DNA of 57,596 nucleotides. Origin: an uncultured Verrucomicrobia subdivision 3 bacterium (GTDB lineage Bacteria; Verrucomicrobiota; Verrucomicrobiia; Limisphaerales; UBA8199). The stretch spans positions 1-57,596 of the forward strand of contig CAIWMU010000013.1 of the NCBI GenBank assembly GCA_903913865.1, in the 5' to 3' direction. The notes beneath the pieces were generated by a model that did not search any database, was not told the DNA's origin, and worked only from the letters and a program-made list of their open reading frames with translations. The position numbers and the translations under genes are program-made. Of the stretch, positions 35,379 to 44,545 are shown piece by piece (position 1 is the stretch's first letter; each line of letters starts with the position of its first letter).

Positions 35379-36161
35379 ATGATTAAGTCGGAACAAGCCT
35401 TTGAATCATCGGCAGATAACGGTGGGAAGTCTGTTTTGGAGCCTCAAGGGAGTGCTTCATCGCAGAGTTCGACCGGGGGCTTGGAATTTTTCACCGCGGA
35501 GGAGGTGGCCCGCTTGAATGATCAGCTGCGCGGGATGAGTCCGATTGAGATCACCCGCTGGGCCATCGGGCAGGGCGATGGACGGGCCATTGTTTCGACG
35601 AATTTTCGACCTTACGAGGCGGTGGTGTTGCATCTGTGTGCGACCGTTCAGCCGACGATCCCGGTGCTTTGGGTGGATCACGGCTACAACCGGGTGGCGA
35701 CCTACCGGCATGCGGAGCAACTGCGCCAGATGCTGGGGTTGGAGATCAGATCCTACCTGCCGCGCATATCAGCCGCCCATCGGGATGCGATTTCAGGACC
35801 GGTGCCCACCACGGAAGATGAGCAGGGACTGAAGGCGTTCAGCGCTGTGATGAAACTTGAGCCGTTTCAACGCGGGATGAGGGAACTCGCTCCCAAGGTT
35901 TGGATCACCGCCCTGAGAAAAGTGCAGAACCCGAACCGGGCCGGATTGGATATTTTGACCCTGGACCGGAACTTCGGTGCCCTGAAGGTGAGCCCTGTAT
36001 TTTACCTGTCGGACTCCGAGATGGAGGCCTATCTGGCGGAGCACAAGCTTCCGAACGAGTGGGACTATTTTGATCCGGCGAAGGCCGATGAAAAGCGGGA
36101 GTGCGGGCTTCATGCAGCCTGGGGGGCGGAGGCACTTGGAAAAGGCGCCAGCGCCGCCTAA
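35379..36161 (+). CDS. cysH: Phosphoadenylyl-sulfate/adenylyl-sulfate reductase family protein
   Basis: Predicted to reduce (phospho)adenylyl sulfate to sulfite, 260 aa. A Ser/Gly-rich N-terminal tail (1-35) precedes the PP-loop type fold. The catalytic Cys242 lies in the hallmark ECGLH. The paired cysteines that bind a 4Fe-4S cluster in APS reductases are absent, so a PAPS-type, thioredoxin-dependent enzyme is expected. The protein departs from E. coli CysH: the substrate loop TGYLFPETY is HGYNRVATYRH, and the SVGDTHTT segment before the catalytic Cys is missing. It starts the cysH-cysD-cysN operon 18 bases after the likely transcription start. Confidence 0.8.
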   Translation: MIKSEQAFESSADNGGKSVLEPQGSASSQSSTGGLEFFTAEEVARLNDQLRGMSPIEITRWAIGQGDGRAIVSTNFRPYEAVVLHLCATVQPTIPVLWVDHGYNRVATYRHAEQLRQMLGLEIRSYLPRISAAHRDAISGPVPTTEDEQGLKAFSAVMKLEPFQRGMRELAPKVWITALRKVQNPNRAGLDILTLDRNFGALKVSPVFYLSDSEMEAYLAEHKLPNEWDYFDPAKADEKRECGLHAAWGAEALGKGASAA

Positions 36162-36196
36162 GGCCTGTCATTTAGGGCCGATTAGAATCACCTGAT

Positions 36197-37162
36197 ATGA
36201 GCAAAGATATTTCATCCACGACTGTGAGTGCCACCGGAGAGGTTTCCCGCGCCCATACCGGGCGAAGTTACCATATTGACCATCTTCAGTTTCTGGAGAC
36301 GGAGGCCATTCACATCATGCGGGAGGTGGCGGCGGAATTTGAGAAGCCGTGCCTGATGTTTTCGGGAGGGAAGGATTCGATCTGCCTGCTGCGGCTGGCT
36401 GAAAAGGCATTCCGGCCCTCCGACATTCCGCTGCCGTTCCTGAACGTGGATACCGGGCACCACTTTCCTGAGTTGAACGAGTTTCGGGACCGTCGAGCGG
36501 TGGAGTTGGGTGGCAAACTCATTATCCGGAAAGTCGAGGATGCGATAGCAAAAGGGATTGCGGTTCCCACGCCGGGGGAGATCAGCCGCAACCGCCTGCA
36601 GATTCCGACACTGCTGGCGGCGATTGAGGAATTTCGTTTTGATTGCTGCATAGGTGGCGCCCGACGGGATGAGGAGAAAAGCCGTGCCAAGGAGCGCTTT
36701 TTCAGCTTCCGGGACAGCTTTGGTCAGTGGGATCCCAAAAATCAGCGTCCGGAGATCTGGAACCTGTATAATGCCCGGGTGAATCCGGGTGAACACATGC
36801 GGGTGTTTCCCCTCAGCAACTGGACGGAGATGGATGTCTGGGAATATATCGAACGCGAGAAACTGGAGGTGCCGAGCATCTATTTCAGCCACAAGCGGAA
36901 GTGTGTGCGGCGCGGCGGGCAATGGCTGCCCGTGAGCGATCTGTTGCCGCTCAAGCCCGGCGAACCCACGCACGATCTGGTGGTGCGTGTGAGGACAATC
37001 GGGGACATCATCAGCACAGGCTTGGTGGAATCCCCTGCCAACACTGTGCAGGACATCATCGGGGAGATCGGCGCCGCCCGGGTGACGGAGCGGGGGAGCC
37101 GGGCGGACGACAAGACATCCGAGGCGGCCATGGAAGACCGCAAGAAGCAGGGGTATTTCTAA
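36197..37162 (+). CDS. cysD: Sulfate adenylyltransferase subunit 2
   Basis: Catalytic subunit of heterodimeric ATP sulfurylase, sulfate + ATP to adenylyl sulfate + pyrophosphate; cytoplasmic, 321 aa. The PP-loop SGGKDS is at 56-61 (MFSGGKDSICLL), with GGARRDEEKSRAKER and FPLSNWTEMDVWEYI typical of CysD. The N-terminus is about 20 residues longer than in E. coli. It lies 35 bases after cysH and 24 before cysN, in the usual order, so the three form one transcription unit. Confidence 0.96.
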   Translation: MSKDISSTTVSATGEVSRAHTGRSYHIDHLQFLETEAIHIMREVAAEFEKPCLMFSGGKDSICLLRLAEKAFRPSDIPLPFLNVDTGHHFPELNEFRDRRAVELGGKLIIRKVEDAIAKGIAVPTPGEISRNRLQIPTLLAAIEEFRFDCCIGGARRDEEKSRAKERFFSFRDSFGQWDPKNQRPEIWNLYNARVNPGEHMRVFPLSNWTEMDVWEYIEREKLEVPSIYFSHKRKCVRRGGQWLPVSDLLPLKPGEPTHDLVVRVRTIGDIISTGLVESPANTVQDIIGEIGAARVTERGSRADDKTSEAAMEDRKKQGYF

Positions 37163-37186
37163 ACCGACTCAACAGATTTTTGACCC

Positions 37187-38569
37187 ATGACAGAACAAAC
37201 TGTGACAAGCGCGAGCGTTGAAAACCTCCGCGCAGGCGAGGGTGAGTGGACTGCAACGGGGCATCCCCATCCGGTGGAGATTCTCCGCCTGAACACCTGC
37301 GGATCCGTGGACGATGGAAAGTCCACGTTGATCGGGCGGCTGCTTTACGATTCAAAGTCGTTGATGGAGGATCAACTTGAGGCGCTGGAGCGCTCAGCCG
37401 ACATTACTGGCGGAGGGCAGATCAATCTGGCGAACCTGACCGATGGCCTCAGGGCGGAGCGGGAGCAGGGGATCACGATTGACGTGGCCTACAGGTATTT
37501 TGCGACGCCCCGCCGGAAGTTCATCATGGCGGACACCCCCGGACATGTGCAATACACGCGCAACATGGTGACCGGGGCATCCACGGCCAATCTTGCCATT
37601 ATCCTGGTGGATGCGCGCACAGGAGTGATCGAGCAAAGCCGACGGCACACCTGTCTGGCATCGTTGTTGCGCATTCCGCACCTGATTGTTGCGGTGAACA
37701 AGATGGATCTGGTGGATTGGAGCGAGGAACGGTTTCTCGAGATCCGGGATGAGTTTGAGGGGTTTCTGCCCCGGTTGGACATCAAGGATGTGAAGTTCAT
37801 CCCGATGAGCGCCCTGAATGGGGATAACGTGGTTTCGACATCGCCCTCCACCCCCTGGTATCAGGGACCGGCACTGCTGGGACATCTGGAGACTGTTCAT
37901 ATCGCGAGCGACTGGAATCTGAACGGCTTCAGGTTGCCCGTTCAATGGGTGAACCGGCCGAACAGTCCCACAGATCCGCGGTTGCATGATTTTCGCGGAT
38001 TCAGCGGCCAGATCGCTGGCGGCATCGTCCGGGTCGGGCAAAAGGTCATGGTCCTGCCGAGCGGTTTGAAGAGCACCGTCAAAGACATCTGGACCTATGA
38101 TGGATCCGTGTCCGAGGCCTTTTGTCCTCAATCGATCACCCTTGTGCTGGAGGATGACATCGACATCAGCCGCGGCGACATGATTGTGGGGTTGGATTCG
38201 CTTCCCGGCATGAGCTCAGAACTGCGGGCGAAGGTCTGCTGGATGCACTCCAGGCCCCTCACGGCAGGGAGAAAGTTCTTCATCAAGCACACTTCCGTCA
38301 CGGCTCAGGCTATTGTAACCACGATCGAGAACCGGTTGAACATCCATACGTTCGAAAATGAGCCGGCGCCAGCCGAACTGGTTGCGAACGACCTGGGCGA
38401 AATCCGGCTGCGGACTTCCCGGCAGCTGGTTTACGACGGCTATGCGACGAACCGGCTCACCGGCTCGTTCATTCTGGTGGAGCAGGCCACCAATGCGACT
38501 GTGGCCGCCGGCATGCTGCTTCCCCCGATTGAGCTTGTGAAGCCCGAGTATAACGATTTCGCAATCTGA
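37187..38569 (+). CDS. cysN: Sulfate adenylyltransferase subunit 1 (GTPase)
   Basis: GTPase subunit that drives APS synthesis by CysD, 460 aa. G1 motif GSVDDGKS at 39-46, G3 DTPGH at 116-120 and G4 NKMD at 171-174 are intact, followed by EF-Tu-like beta-barrel domains. The protein stops after the GTPase module, so there is no fused APS kinase (CysC). No separate cysC is in the window; if the neighbouring CysH needs PAPS, the kinase must be encoded elsewhere. A six-base hairpin (GCGGGA/TCCCGC at 38574-38591) follows the stop but has no T-run. Confidence 0.95.
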   Translation: MTEQTVTSASVENLRAGEGEWTATGHPHPVEILRLNTCGSVDDGKSTLIGRLLYDSKSLMEDQLEALERSADITGGGQINLANLTDGLRAEREQGITIDVAYRYFATPRRKFIMADTPGHVQYTRNMVTGASTANLAIILVDARTGVIEQSRRHTCLASLLRIPHLIVAVNKMDLVDWSEERFLEIRDEFEGFLPRLDIKDVKFIPMSALNGDNVVSTSPSTPWYQGPALLGHLETVHIASDWNLNGFRLPVQWVNRPNSPTDPRLHDFRGFSGQIAGGIVRVGQKVMVLPSGLKSTVKDIWTYDGSVSEAFCPQSITLVLEDDIDISRGDMIVGLDSLPGMSSELRAKVCWMHSRPLTAGRKFFIKHTSVTAQAIVTTIENRLNIHTFENEPAPAELVANDLGEIRLRTSRQLVYDGYATNRLTGSFILVEQATNATVAAGMLLPPIELVKPEYNDFAI

Positions 38570-38876
38570 TCGGGCGGGAGAGGCATCCCGCTGAAGGGCC
38601 CCCAAACCAAGCCGGATTTTGATCTCGCATCGGGATCAACTCCGGGGGGGGGCGATTTGTCGATTCTTCAAAACTGGCCTTGGAGGCGTCCAGTTCCAGG
38701 GGTGGCGTGGTGATGTCTCCCGCCACCGTTCCGCTGGTTTCCATGGAATGAAAACCCGGTGCGCGATTCTGGAAACTTCATTTTGCCGCTTTCACTCCCC
38801 CTCCGATTCGCTAGGCTCGACACTTGCCATTGGTTGGTGCGGTTGGTCCCGGGCCACGTGGCTGAAAGAGACATTT
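38570..38876. other. 307-bp gap upstream of the GH27 gene with inverted repeats
   Basis: No gene seen, although the GH27 frame is open back to 38619. It holds the cysN hairpin (38574-38591), an inverted repeat with arms GGTGGCG (38701-38707) and CGCCACC (38721-38727), and the perfect 10-bp palindrome TTCCATGGAA (38739-38748). The last two may be regulatory for the GH27 gene; no confident promoter was found. Confidence 0.4.
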
Positions 38877-40850
38877 ATGCGATCATTTTGTTTGTGGGTT
38901 GTCTCCGGCCTTTTGGCCGGGTGCGCGGCGACGCAGGCTGGGGAACTGAAGGTGGAACAGCTGGATTTGCAGGGGATGGAGCAGGGGTGGGCCGAGCCAC
39001 AGGTGAACCGGTCGGTCGATGGACACCCGATCTTTCTGGATGGAAAGAGATACGATCGCGGGCTGGGGACACACGCACAAAGTGTGCTTCGGCTGGGTGT
39101 GGAAGGGGAGGCTGAGCGCTTGACGGCCATTGTGGGTGTCGATGATGAAGTGGGCGAGAAAGGGAGTGTTGTCTTCAAAGTCATGGGGGATAAGAGGGTT
39201 CTTTGGGAGAGCGGGGTGATGAAAGGTGGCGGGGCTTCAAAACCTCTGGACGTGCCACTCGCCGGGGTGAAGAAACTGACACTGATCGTCGAGGATGCGG
39301 GGGACGGCATGAATTATGACCATGCCGACTGGGCTGAGCCGACGATCCAGATGAAGAGCGGGACTGTGACCGCGCTGGCCGCCCCCAGGGAACCGGCGGA
39401 GATTTTGACCCCCGCCCCCTCCGCCAGACCACGCATCAATGGAGCGCGGGTTTTCGGGGTGCGACCCGGATCCCCGTTTCAGTTCCGGATTCCTGCCACG
39501 GGTGAGCGCCCCATGAGTTTCATGGCTGATGGACTGCCGAAGGGACTCCAGTTGGATGCCACCACCGGGATCATCACGGGTCGGCTTGCGGCCAAGGGCA
39601 CTTTCAAGGTTGGGCTGAAGGCGGTGAACCGTTTGGGGACGGAAACCCGTTCCTTCCGGATCGAGTGCGGGGAGAAGATCGCCCTGACGCCGCCGATGGG
39701 GTGGAATAGTTGGAACTGTTTCGGGTGCGATGTGAACGAGGCCAACGTGCGCGGGGCAGCCGACGCGATGGTGGCCAGCGGGCTGGTGGATCATGGATGG
39801 ACCTACGTGAATATTGATGATTGCTGGGAGGCCTCCAGGGATGCCTCCGGGGCGATCCAGTCCAATCAAAAATTTCCTGACATGAAGCGGCTCGCGGACT
39901 ATGTCCATGGCCAGGGTTTGAAGATCGGATTGTATTCCTCACCCGGGACCCTCACCTGCGCCAGCCATGAAGGGAGTTACAAGCATGAGGAGCAGGATGC
40001 CAGATCCTATGCGGAATGGGGCTTCGACTACCTCAAATATGACTGGTGCAGCTACGGACAACTGTTCCCGAGCCCGACTCTGGAACAGATGAAGCATCCC
40101 TACACCGTGATGCGCGGGGCGTTGGACCACGTTCCACGCGACATCGTTTACAGCCTCTGCCAGTATGGGATGGGAAATGTCTGGGAGTGGGGCGCCGCGA
40201 TGGGTGCGAATTGCTGGCGCACCACCGGGGACATCACCGACACATGGCCCAGCATGTCGAGTCTTGGCTTCGGACAGGCGGGGCATGAGTCGTTTGCCGG
40301 ACCCGGGCACTGGAATGATCCGGACATGCTGGTGGTGGGCCAGGTGGGATGGAGCGCAAGGGTGCGTCCCACACGGTTGACGCCGAACGAGCAATATACC
40401 CACATCACCCTCTGGGCGATGCTGTGCTCGCCGCTTTTGATCGGTTGTGACATGACCCGGATGGACGCGTTCACCCTGAGCCTGCTGACGAACGATGAGG
40501 TGATCGAGGTGAATCAGGACCCGCTCGGCCGGGCTGCCGGACGCATTCGCAAGTCCGGGGGCGTGGAGGTTTGGGCCAAGGACATGGAGGATGGTTCCAA
40601 AATCGTGGCGCTGTTCAACCGTGCCGAGGATCCTGAAGCGGTTTCGGTGGAGTGGACGGAGCTTGGGCGGAAGGGGAGTTGCCGGGTTCGTGATGTGTGG
40701 CGGCAAAAAGATCTGGGGTCGTTCAAGAAGGAATACACCGCACAAGTGCCGCGCCATGGCGTGGTGTTGTTGAGGGTCTCGGGAGGAAAACGTCTGGCCG
40801 TGGCTGCTTCCCGGTCAGCGGTTGGAGAAACCAAAGGCGGGCGGAATTGA
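38877..40850 (+). CDS. Exported alpha-galactosidase, GH27, with NPCBM and putative Ig domains
   Basis: Predicted to release terminal alpha-D-galactose from galactosides or galactomannans, 657 aa. The ATG at 38877 is chosen because it starts a lipoprotein-type signal, MRSFCLWVVSGLLAGC, with lipobox LAGC (Cys16); the frame is open 86 codons upstream. Residues about 24-160 are an NPCBM module (RGLGTHAQSVLRL), 186-265 a He_PIG-like Ig domain (GLPKGLQLDATTGIITG), and from 268 the GH27 barrel (LTPPMGWNSWNCFGC). The nucleophile is Asp389 in YLKYDWCSYG. It is in a plus-strand run with recD2, 21 bases apart, but no functional tie is evident. Confidence 0.92.
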   Translation: MRSFCLWVVSGLLAGCAATQAGELKVEQLDLQGMEQGWAEPQVNRSVDGHPIFLDGKRYDRGLGTHAQSVLRLGVEGEAERLTAIVGVDDEVGEKGSVVFKVMGDKRVLWESGVMKGGGASKPLDVPLAGVKKLTLIVEDAGDGMNYDHADWAEPTIQMKSGTVTALAAPREPAEILTPAPSARPRINGARVFGVRPGSPFQFRIPATGERPMSFMADGLPKGLQLDATTGIITGRLAAKGTFKVGLKAVNRLGTETRSFRIECGEKIALTPPMGWNSWNCFGCDVNEANVRGAADAMVASGLVDHGWTYVNIDDCWEASRDASGAIQSNQKFPDMKRLADYVHGQGLKIGLYSSPGTLTCASHEGSYKHEEQDARSYAEWGFDYLKYDWCSYGQLFPSPTLEQMKHPYTVMRGALDHVPRDIVYSLCQYGMGNVWEWGAAMGANCWRTTGDITDTWPSMSSLGFGQAGHESFAGPGHWNDPDMLVVGQVGWSARVRPTRLTPNEQYTHITLWAMLCSPLLIGCDMTRMDAFTLSLLTNDEVIEVNQDPLGRAAGRIRKSGGVEVWAKDMEDGSKIVALFNRAEDPEAVSVEWTELGRKGSCRVRDVWRQKDLGSFKKEYTAQVPRHGVVLLRVSGGKRLAVAASRSAVGETKGGRN

Positions 40851-40871
40851 TTTCAACCTTCGGCAAGGTGC

Positions 40872-43070
40872 ATGCCTGAAGCAGTTCCAGCATCGAAGGC
40901 TCCCCCGGCCCAGGAAACGGTGGCCGGGCTTGTGGAGCGTGTCACGTTTTTCAACGAGGAAAACGGGTTTGCGATTCTCAAGATCAAGGTTCGTGGATCG
41001 CGGGAACTCGCGACAGTGCTCGGCTCCGTGCCGAGCGTTACTCCAGGCGAGTGGCTGACCGCGCAGGGGGCATGGATTCGGGATCGGGAGCACGGCATGC
41101 AGTTCAGGGCGGATTGGATTTCCCTGACACCTCCGGGAACGAAGGAGGGGATTGAGCGGTATCTGGGCAGCGGGATGGTGAAGGGGATCGGGCCGGTCTA
41201 TGCGGGGAAGCTGGTGGAAAGGTTCGGGGAGAAGATTTTTGACATCATCGAACAGCAATCGGCCCGGTTGGAGGAGGTGGAGGGGATCGGGCCGCACCGT
41301 CGGCGGCAGATCAGGCAGGCCTGGCAGGAGCAGAAGGTCATCCGCGAGATCATGGTCTTCCTCCACTCCCACGGGGTGAGCACAAGCCGTGCAGTGCGGA
41401 TCTACAAGACCTATGGGGAGGATGCGGTGGCGGAAGTGCAGGGGAACCCCTATGCGCTCGCAAAGGACATCCCGGGGATCGGATTCAAAACGGCGGACCA
41501 GATCGCCCAAAAACTGGGAATTCCGCATGATTCACTCCTGCGTGCCCGGGCCGGCCTGAGGCATGTGCTACTGGAGGCAACAGGGCAGGGGCATTGCGCC
41601 CTGCCGCTGGAGGTCCTGCGGGAGGAGACGGGCAAGTTGCTGCTCGTTGGGGAGAAAACAGTTCAGGAGGCTTTGGAGGGGGCGTTTGCCCAGCGGGAGA
41701 TCGTCTGGGAGAAACTGGAGGGGGAATCCCTCGTGTTCCTGCCATATCTGCAAAACGCGGAGGAGGGGATTGCGGCGATCCTGAAGCGCCTGGCATCGGC
41801 TGAATCCAACATCCCTCCCGTGGACCTTCCAGCGGCGTTGAAGTGGGTTGAAGGGAAGACCGGCAAGGCATTGGCACCATCCCAGGCGGCAGCGTTGCAG
41901 CAGGCGCTCACCCGGCGGGTGCTCGTGTTGACCGGTGGTCCGGGCGTGGGCAAGACCACCCTAGTGAATGCTCTGCTGATGATCCTGCGGGCAAAGAAGG
42001 TTCGTTGCCAGCTTTGTGCTCCGACTGGACGGGCTGCAAAGCGGCTCTCGGAGGTGACAGGATGTGAGGCGAAGACGATCCACCGGCTGTTGGAGGTTCA
42101 GCAGCGGAAGCCCGGCTTCGCACGGAACGAAGATAATCCACTCGATACAGATTACCTGGTCGTGGATGAGACATCGATGGTGGATGTGCCACTGATGAAC
42201 AGCTTGCTGCGGGCCCTTCCGCCGCACTCCGGTTTGCTGCTGGTCGGGGATATCGACCAACTGCCATCCGTGGGGCCGGGGATGGTTCTGAGGCAAATCG
42301 TTGAGTCCGGCCGCGTGGCCACAGTGCGATTGACGGAGATCTTCCGTCAGGCGGGAGGGAGCAGCATCATTCAAAACGCCCACAGGATCAATGCCGGTGA
42401 ACTGCCATCGAGGGATCCCGGGGAGGATGGCTCCGACTTCTATTTCATCTCCCGGGACAACCCGGATCGAATTGCCGAGACCCTGGTCGAGGTGGTGCGG
42501 GACCGTGTTCCAGCGCGGTTTGGGTTGCACCCGATTCGGGATGTGCAGGTTCTGGCGCCGATGAATCGCGGTTCGCTCGGCGTCTGGGAACTAAACCGGA
42601 GGCTTCAGGAAGTCCTCAACCCAGCAAGGGAGGACCAACCCACTGTGGAAAAGTTCGGCACCCAATTCAGGCTGGGGGACAAGGTGATCCAGACGGAAAA
42701 TGATTACGACAAGGACGTCTTTAATGGCGACATCGGCTGGGTGACCGGGATCAACATCGAGGAGCGGGAATTAAGCGTGCAGTTCGACCTGCGCACCGTT
42801 CTGTATGAGTTCGGCGAACTGGACGAACTATCGCTGGCCTACGCCATCACAATCCACAAGTCGCAGGGCTCGGAATACCCGGTTGTGGTCATGCCATTAT
42901 CCACCCAGCATTACATGCTGCTGCAGAGGAATCTTCTCTACACCGGCGTCACACGGGGTCGAAAGCTGGTGGTGCTGATCGGTCAGGAGAAGGCGCTGGG
43001 CCTGGCTGTCCGGAACCACGAAACGCAGCACCGCCACTCAGGATTGCTCACCCGGTTGCGACGCGACTGA
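40872..43070 (+). CDS. recD2: ATP-dependent DNA helicase RecD2
   Basis: 5'-3' superfamily 1 DNA helicase acting in repair, not part of RecBCD; 732 aa. The N-terminal OB-like domain (GLVERVTFFNEENGFAILKI) and helix-hairpin-helix repeats (SGMVKGIGPVYA, EEVEGIGPHRRR, IPGIGFKTADQIA) define the RecD2 subtype. Walker A GGPGVGKT is at 355-362, Walker B region is DYLVVDETSMVD, and late motifs include LAYAITIHKSQGSEYPVVV and YTGVTRGRKLVVLIG. It follows the GH27 gene by 21 bases and may be co-transcribed by read-through. It ends 37 bases from the convergent GH5 gene. Confidence 0.96.
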   Translation: MPEAVPASKAPPAQETVAGLVERVTFFNEENGFAILKIKVRGSRELATVLGSVPSVTPGEWLTAQGAWIRDREHGMQFRADWISLTPPGTKEGIERYLGSGMVKGIGPVYAGKLVERFGEKIFDIIEQQSARLEEVEGIGPHRRRQIRQAWQEQKVIREIMVFLHSHGVSTSRAVRIYKTYGEDAVAEVQGNPYALAKDIPGIGFKTADQIAQKLGIPHDSLLRARAGLRHVLLEATGQGHCALPLEVLREETGKLLLVGEKTVQEALEGAFAQREIVWEKLEGESLVFLPYLQNAEEGIAAILKRLASAESNIPPVDLPAALKWVEGKTGKALAPSQAAALQQALTRRVLVLTGGPGVGKTTLVNALLMILRAKKVRCQLCAPTGRAAKRLSEVTGCEAKTIHRLLEVQQRKPGFARNEDNPLDTDYLVVDETSMVDVPLMNSLLRALPPHSGLLLVGDIDQLPSVGPGMVLRQIVESGRVATVRLTEIFRQAGGSSIIQNAHRINAGELPSRDPGEDGSDFYFISRDNPDRIAETLVEVVRDRVPARFGLHPIRDVQVLAPMNRGSLGVWELNRRLQEVLNPAREDQPTVEKFGTQFRLGDKVIQTENDYDKDVFNGDIGWVTGINIEERELSVQFDLRTVLYEFGELDELSLAYAITIHKSQGSEYPVVVMPLSTQHYMLLQRNLLYTGVTRGRKLVVLIGQEKALGLAVRNHETQHRHSGLLTRLRRD

Positions 43071-43107
43071 ACGAGACTGCCTTTGAGCGTCAGGGAGTAA
43101 CAAAGGT

Positions 43108-44448
43108 TCAGCGGGATTCCGGCAGCCGGATGTTTCTTTGCAACGCAGGGAGCAGGGGGGACTTTTCCAATCCCGTTCCATAGCTCCAATAGGTATCGCC
43201 GCAGCCGAGCTGGTCGAACTGGGAGACGGCAAACTTCGCCGGTCCCACAGCCCGGGAGTCTTCATAGAAGGCTCCCCACTCCCCCACCAGCATGGGCATG
43301 TTCAAACTGCGGGACTTCTCTCCGTGTCTTCGAAAGATAAGCTCCACGCGCTTGTTGCTGGTCAATTCGATATTGTCGGTGTCGGTTACGAGGTCGTAAC
43401 CATGGGGGGCGTAGGCTTGATGGGGATCCCGCGCTCCGTGTGCATCGGTGACTGGACCAAGGGCGCTGGGGATGCCGATGTTGGAGGACATGGCCGGTTC
43501 GATGAAGAGGATATGGTGCTGGTCCACCGTGCGGATCGCATTTGCCACCCTCTGGTACATGGGCATCAGGCGGCCCCGTTCAAATTCCTGAAAGATCGGG
43601 GCGCCTGCCTCGAGCATTCCCTCGAAAACCCGCATATCGGCCAAACGCTGGATCATAAGCTTTTTGGCTTCCGGCGTCCCCGGCTTTGGGGTTTCGGACG
43701 GGGAGTTGCTGGCTCCCCCGGTGGCGCTGGCAAGTTCAGCCATCCGGCCTATGATCGCATCACGGGCGTGCAGCGCATCCTCCCCGGGGAACGGTTCGTT
43801 CATCAGGTCGTAACCCAGCACCGCAGGTTCATTGGCAAACCGGGCTGCCACGCGCTGCCAGGCATTCGCATAATGGTCCTGCAAGCCAACCCCGTCCGAT
43901 GCCGGGCTGTTCGACCAAAAGTGGTCCAGGGCGGACTGCACAGCCGTGCTCGCGTAGTAGGCATCGCTCCATACAGGCGTGGGGGTGTGGGGATTTCCAT
44001 TATCCAGAGTCGCCCAGGGAGGGGCACCATCACTGAACTTCACACTGTAGAGATCCTGGTGCATATCCAGCATCACCCAGAGCCCCGCCTTTTTGGCCCA
44101 CTGCACCAATTGGGCCACCCGGTCCAGATAGGCAGCGTCAAACTTCCCCGGCTCCGGTTCCAGCCCATCCCAGAAAATGCCGAGGCGCACGCAATTCATG
44201 CCCCAGCTTCGAATGGTGGAAAACTCACGGGGACCAAGACCTCCCGTATAGCCTTCCGCTTTGGATTTGTTGCAGACGTTGATTCCATGGAGGAGGATTG
44301 GATGGCCTGAGGGATCGACAAACTGGCGGCCTGCCACATGGACAAGTCTCGACGGTGCCAGAGTGTGCCCGGTGCGGTCGGCGCAGGCAGGCAGAAGGAG
44401 GGTTGCGAGAACCGTCAGGGTGAGAAGTTTTGTGATCCGGGATGTCAT
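43108..44448 (-). CDS. Exported GH5 glycosidase, endoglycoceramidase-like
   Basis: Predicted retaining beta-glycosidase outside the cytoplasm, 446 aa. The N-terminus has a hydrophobic signal ending LLLPAC, a possible lipobox at Cys22 (Pro at -2 is unusual). The barrel shows RLVHVAGRQFVDPSGHPILLHGINV at its start, acid/base Glu218 in YDLMNEPFPG and nucleophile Glu390 in LVGEWGAFY. The GGLGPREFSTIRSWGMNCVRLG and MLDMHQD motifs resemble endoglycoceramidases and related GH5 subfamilies that cut glycolipids, so a sphingolipid or glycoside substrate is possible but untested. It is divergent from the GH172 gene over 97 bases. Confidence 0.85.
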   Translation of the reverse strand: MTSRITKLLTLTVLATLLLPACADRTGHTLAPSRLVHVAGRQFVDPSGHPILLHGINVCNKSKAEGYTGGLGPREFSTIRSWGMNCVRLGIFWDGLEPEPGKFDAAYLDRVAQLVQWAKKAGLWVMLDMHQDLYSVKFSDGAPPWATLDNGNPHTPTPVWSDAYYASTAVQSALDHFWSNSPASDGVGLQDHYANAWQRVAARFANEPAVLGYDLMNEPFPGEDALHARDAIIGRMAELASATGGASNSPSETPKPGTPEAKKLMIQRLADMRVFEGMLEAGAPIFQEFERGRLMPMYQRVANAIRTVDQHHILFIEPAMSSNIGIPSALGPVTDAHGARDPHQAYAPHGYDLVTDTDNIELTSNKRVELIFRRHGEKSRSLNMPMLVGEWGAFYEDSRAVGPAKFAVSQFDQLGCGDTYWSYGTGLEKSPLLPALQRNIRLPESR

Positions 44449-44491
44449 TTGGTGAGGATCAGGTTTGCAGAGATTTTGAGAAAAAGAAATC

Positions 44492-44507
44492 GGGAAAGCG
44501 AATTCCC
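44492..44507. promoter_or_regulatory. Candidate operator between divergent GH5 and GH172 genes
   Basis: Arms GGGAA and TTCCC separated by AGCGAA, so the core GGGAAAGCG resembles a LacI-family half site. It lies between the two divergent starts. A TAGAAT hexamer at 44534-44539, seven bases before the GH172 ATG, is a possible -10. All weak. Confidence 0.25.
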
Positions 44508-44545
44508 ACTTTCAAAAATGAGGTGCGCCCCTTTAGAATGGGATT

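Noticed and set aside
38619-38876. N-terminal extension of the GH27 protein
   Set aside because: The extra 86 residues lack coding character, and a lipoprotein signal starts cleanly at 38877.
43138-44310. 390-codon plus-strand open frame within the GH5 gene
   Set aside because: Antisense shadow; the GH5 frame has a signal peptide and both catalytic Glu residues.
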